Below, one piece after another: positions 63,864 to 64,000 of a stretch of 64,000 bases of DNA. The stretch is from the NCBI GenBank assembly GCA_030762895.1, contig JAUPTC010000015.1:1716395-1780394 (forward strand). The letters run 5' to 3'. Position 1 is the first letter of the stretch, and each line of letters begins with the position of its first letter. The position numbers were made by a program, and so were the translations under genes. The DNA comes from Sophora flavescens. Taxonomy: Eukaryota; Streptophyta; Magnoliopsida; Fabales; Fabaceae. The notes beneath the pieces were generated by a model. That model was not told the origin of the DNA. It worked only from the letters and a program-made list of their open reading frames with translations, and made no database searches.

Positions 63864-64000
63864 NNNNNNNNNNNNNNNNNNNNNNNNNNNNNNNNNNNNN
63901 NNNNNNNNNNNNNNNNNNNNNNNNNNNNNNNNNNNNNNNNNNNNNNNNNNNNNNNNNNNNNNNNNNNNNNNNNNNNNNNNNNNNNNNNNNNNNNNNNNNN
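63864..64000. other. Assembly gap reaching the window end
   Basis: 137 N are visible and the gap continues past the window. Satellite precedes it directly. Confidence 0.99.

Overview
This looks like nuclear DNA of a flowering plant, probably a eudicot. Almost all of the window is one degenerate telomere-like satellite related to the plant telomere repeat, CCCTAAA on the + strand and TTTAGGG on the other. The few stretches that are not satellite resemble plant proteins: a replication protein A (RPA70/DUF223-type) OB-fold protein, organellar Lon protease, a plant membrane-anchored DnaJ-domain protein, and a Ty3/gypsy retrotransposon. The RPA-like protein reminds me of legume family members, but I would not assign a plant family from that.

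The array runs over positions 1-23585, 24560-31185, 34301-46049 and 46550-63863, always in the same orientation. Read as text it is a mosaic of two unit sizes: a 12-mer (CCCTAATTTTGA, CCCTAATTCTAA, CCCTATTTTTGA, CCCTATTTTAAA, CCCTATTTCAAA) and a 7-mer (CCCTAAA, CCCAAAA, CTCAAAA). A 12-mer plus a 7-mer gives the common 19-bp unit. These units are ordered into a recurring module of about 107 bp. The modules build longer repeats: about 3.03 kb at 5.9-11.6 kb and again at 39.5-46 kb, 1.65 kb at 12.8-16 kb, 1.2 kb at 26.7-29.1 kb, 1.17 kb at 37.1-39.5 kb and 2.2 kb at 50.4-56 kb. A block of at least 6 kb is present twice, about 12.6 kb apart (near 11.4-18.2 kb and 23-31 kb). Clean stretches alternate with stretches full of small indels that look like uncorrected long-read sequence. 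Two gaps of exactly 500 N and a terminal N run break the assembly.

Two unique-sequence islands interrupt the array, each beginning with a T tract, so each reads as a polyadenylated minus-strand copy. Island 1 (23586-24559) is a truncated retrocopy of an RPA70-like gene with an 18-bp direct repeat at its ends and an intact 189-codon ORF. Island 2 (31186-34300) has a 5-bp direct repeat. On the minus strand it holds decayed, intronless pieces of a Lon protease gene interrupted by a piece of a DnaJ-like gene. On the + strand, at its right end, it holds a decayed Ty3/gypsy pol fragment and about 130 bp of unknown sequence.

I see no intact functional gene system, tRNA, rRNA, CRISPR array or bacterial operon here. 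The short ORFs in the satellite are by-products of the repeat. The most notable items are the 12+7 build of the array, the nested higher-order repeats, and the chimeric Lon/DnaJ/gypsy island embedded in telomere-like DNA.
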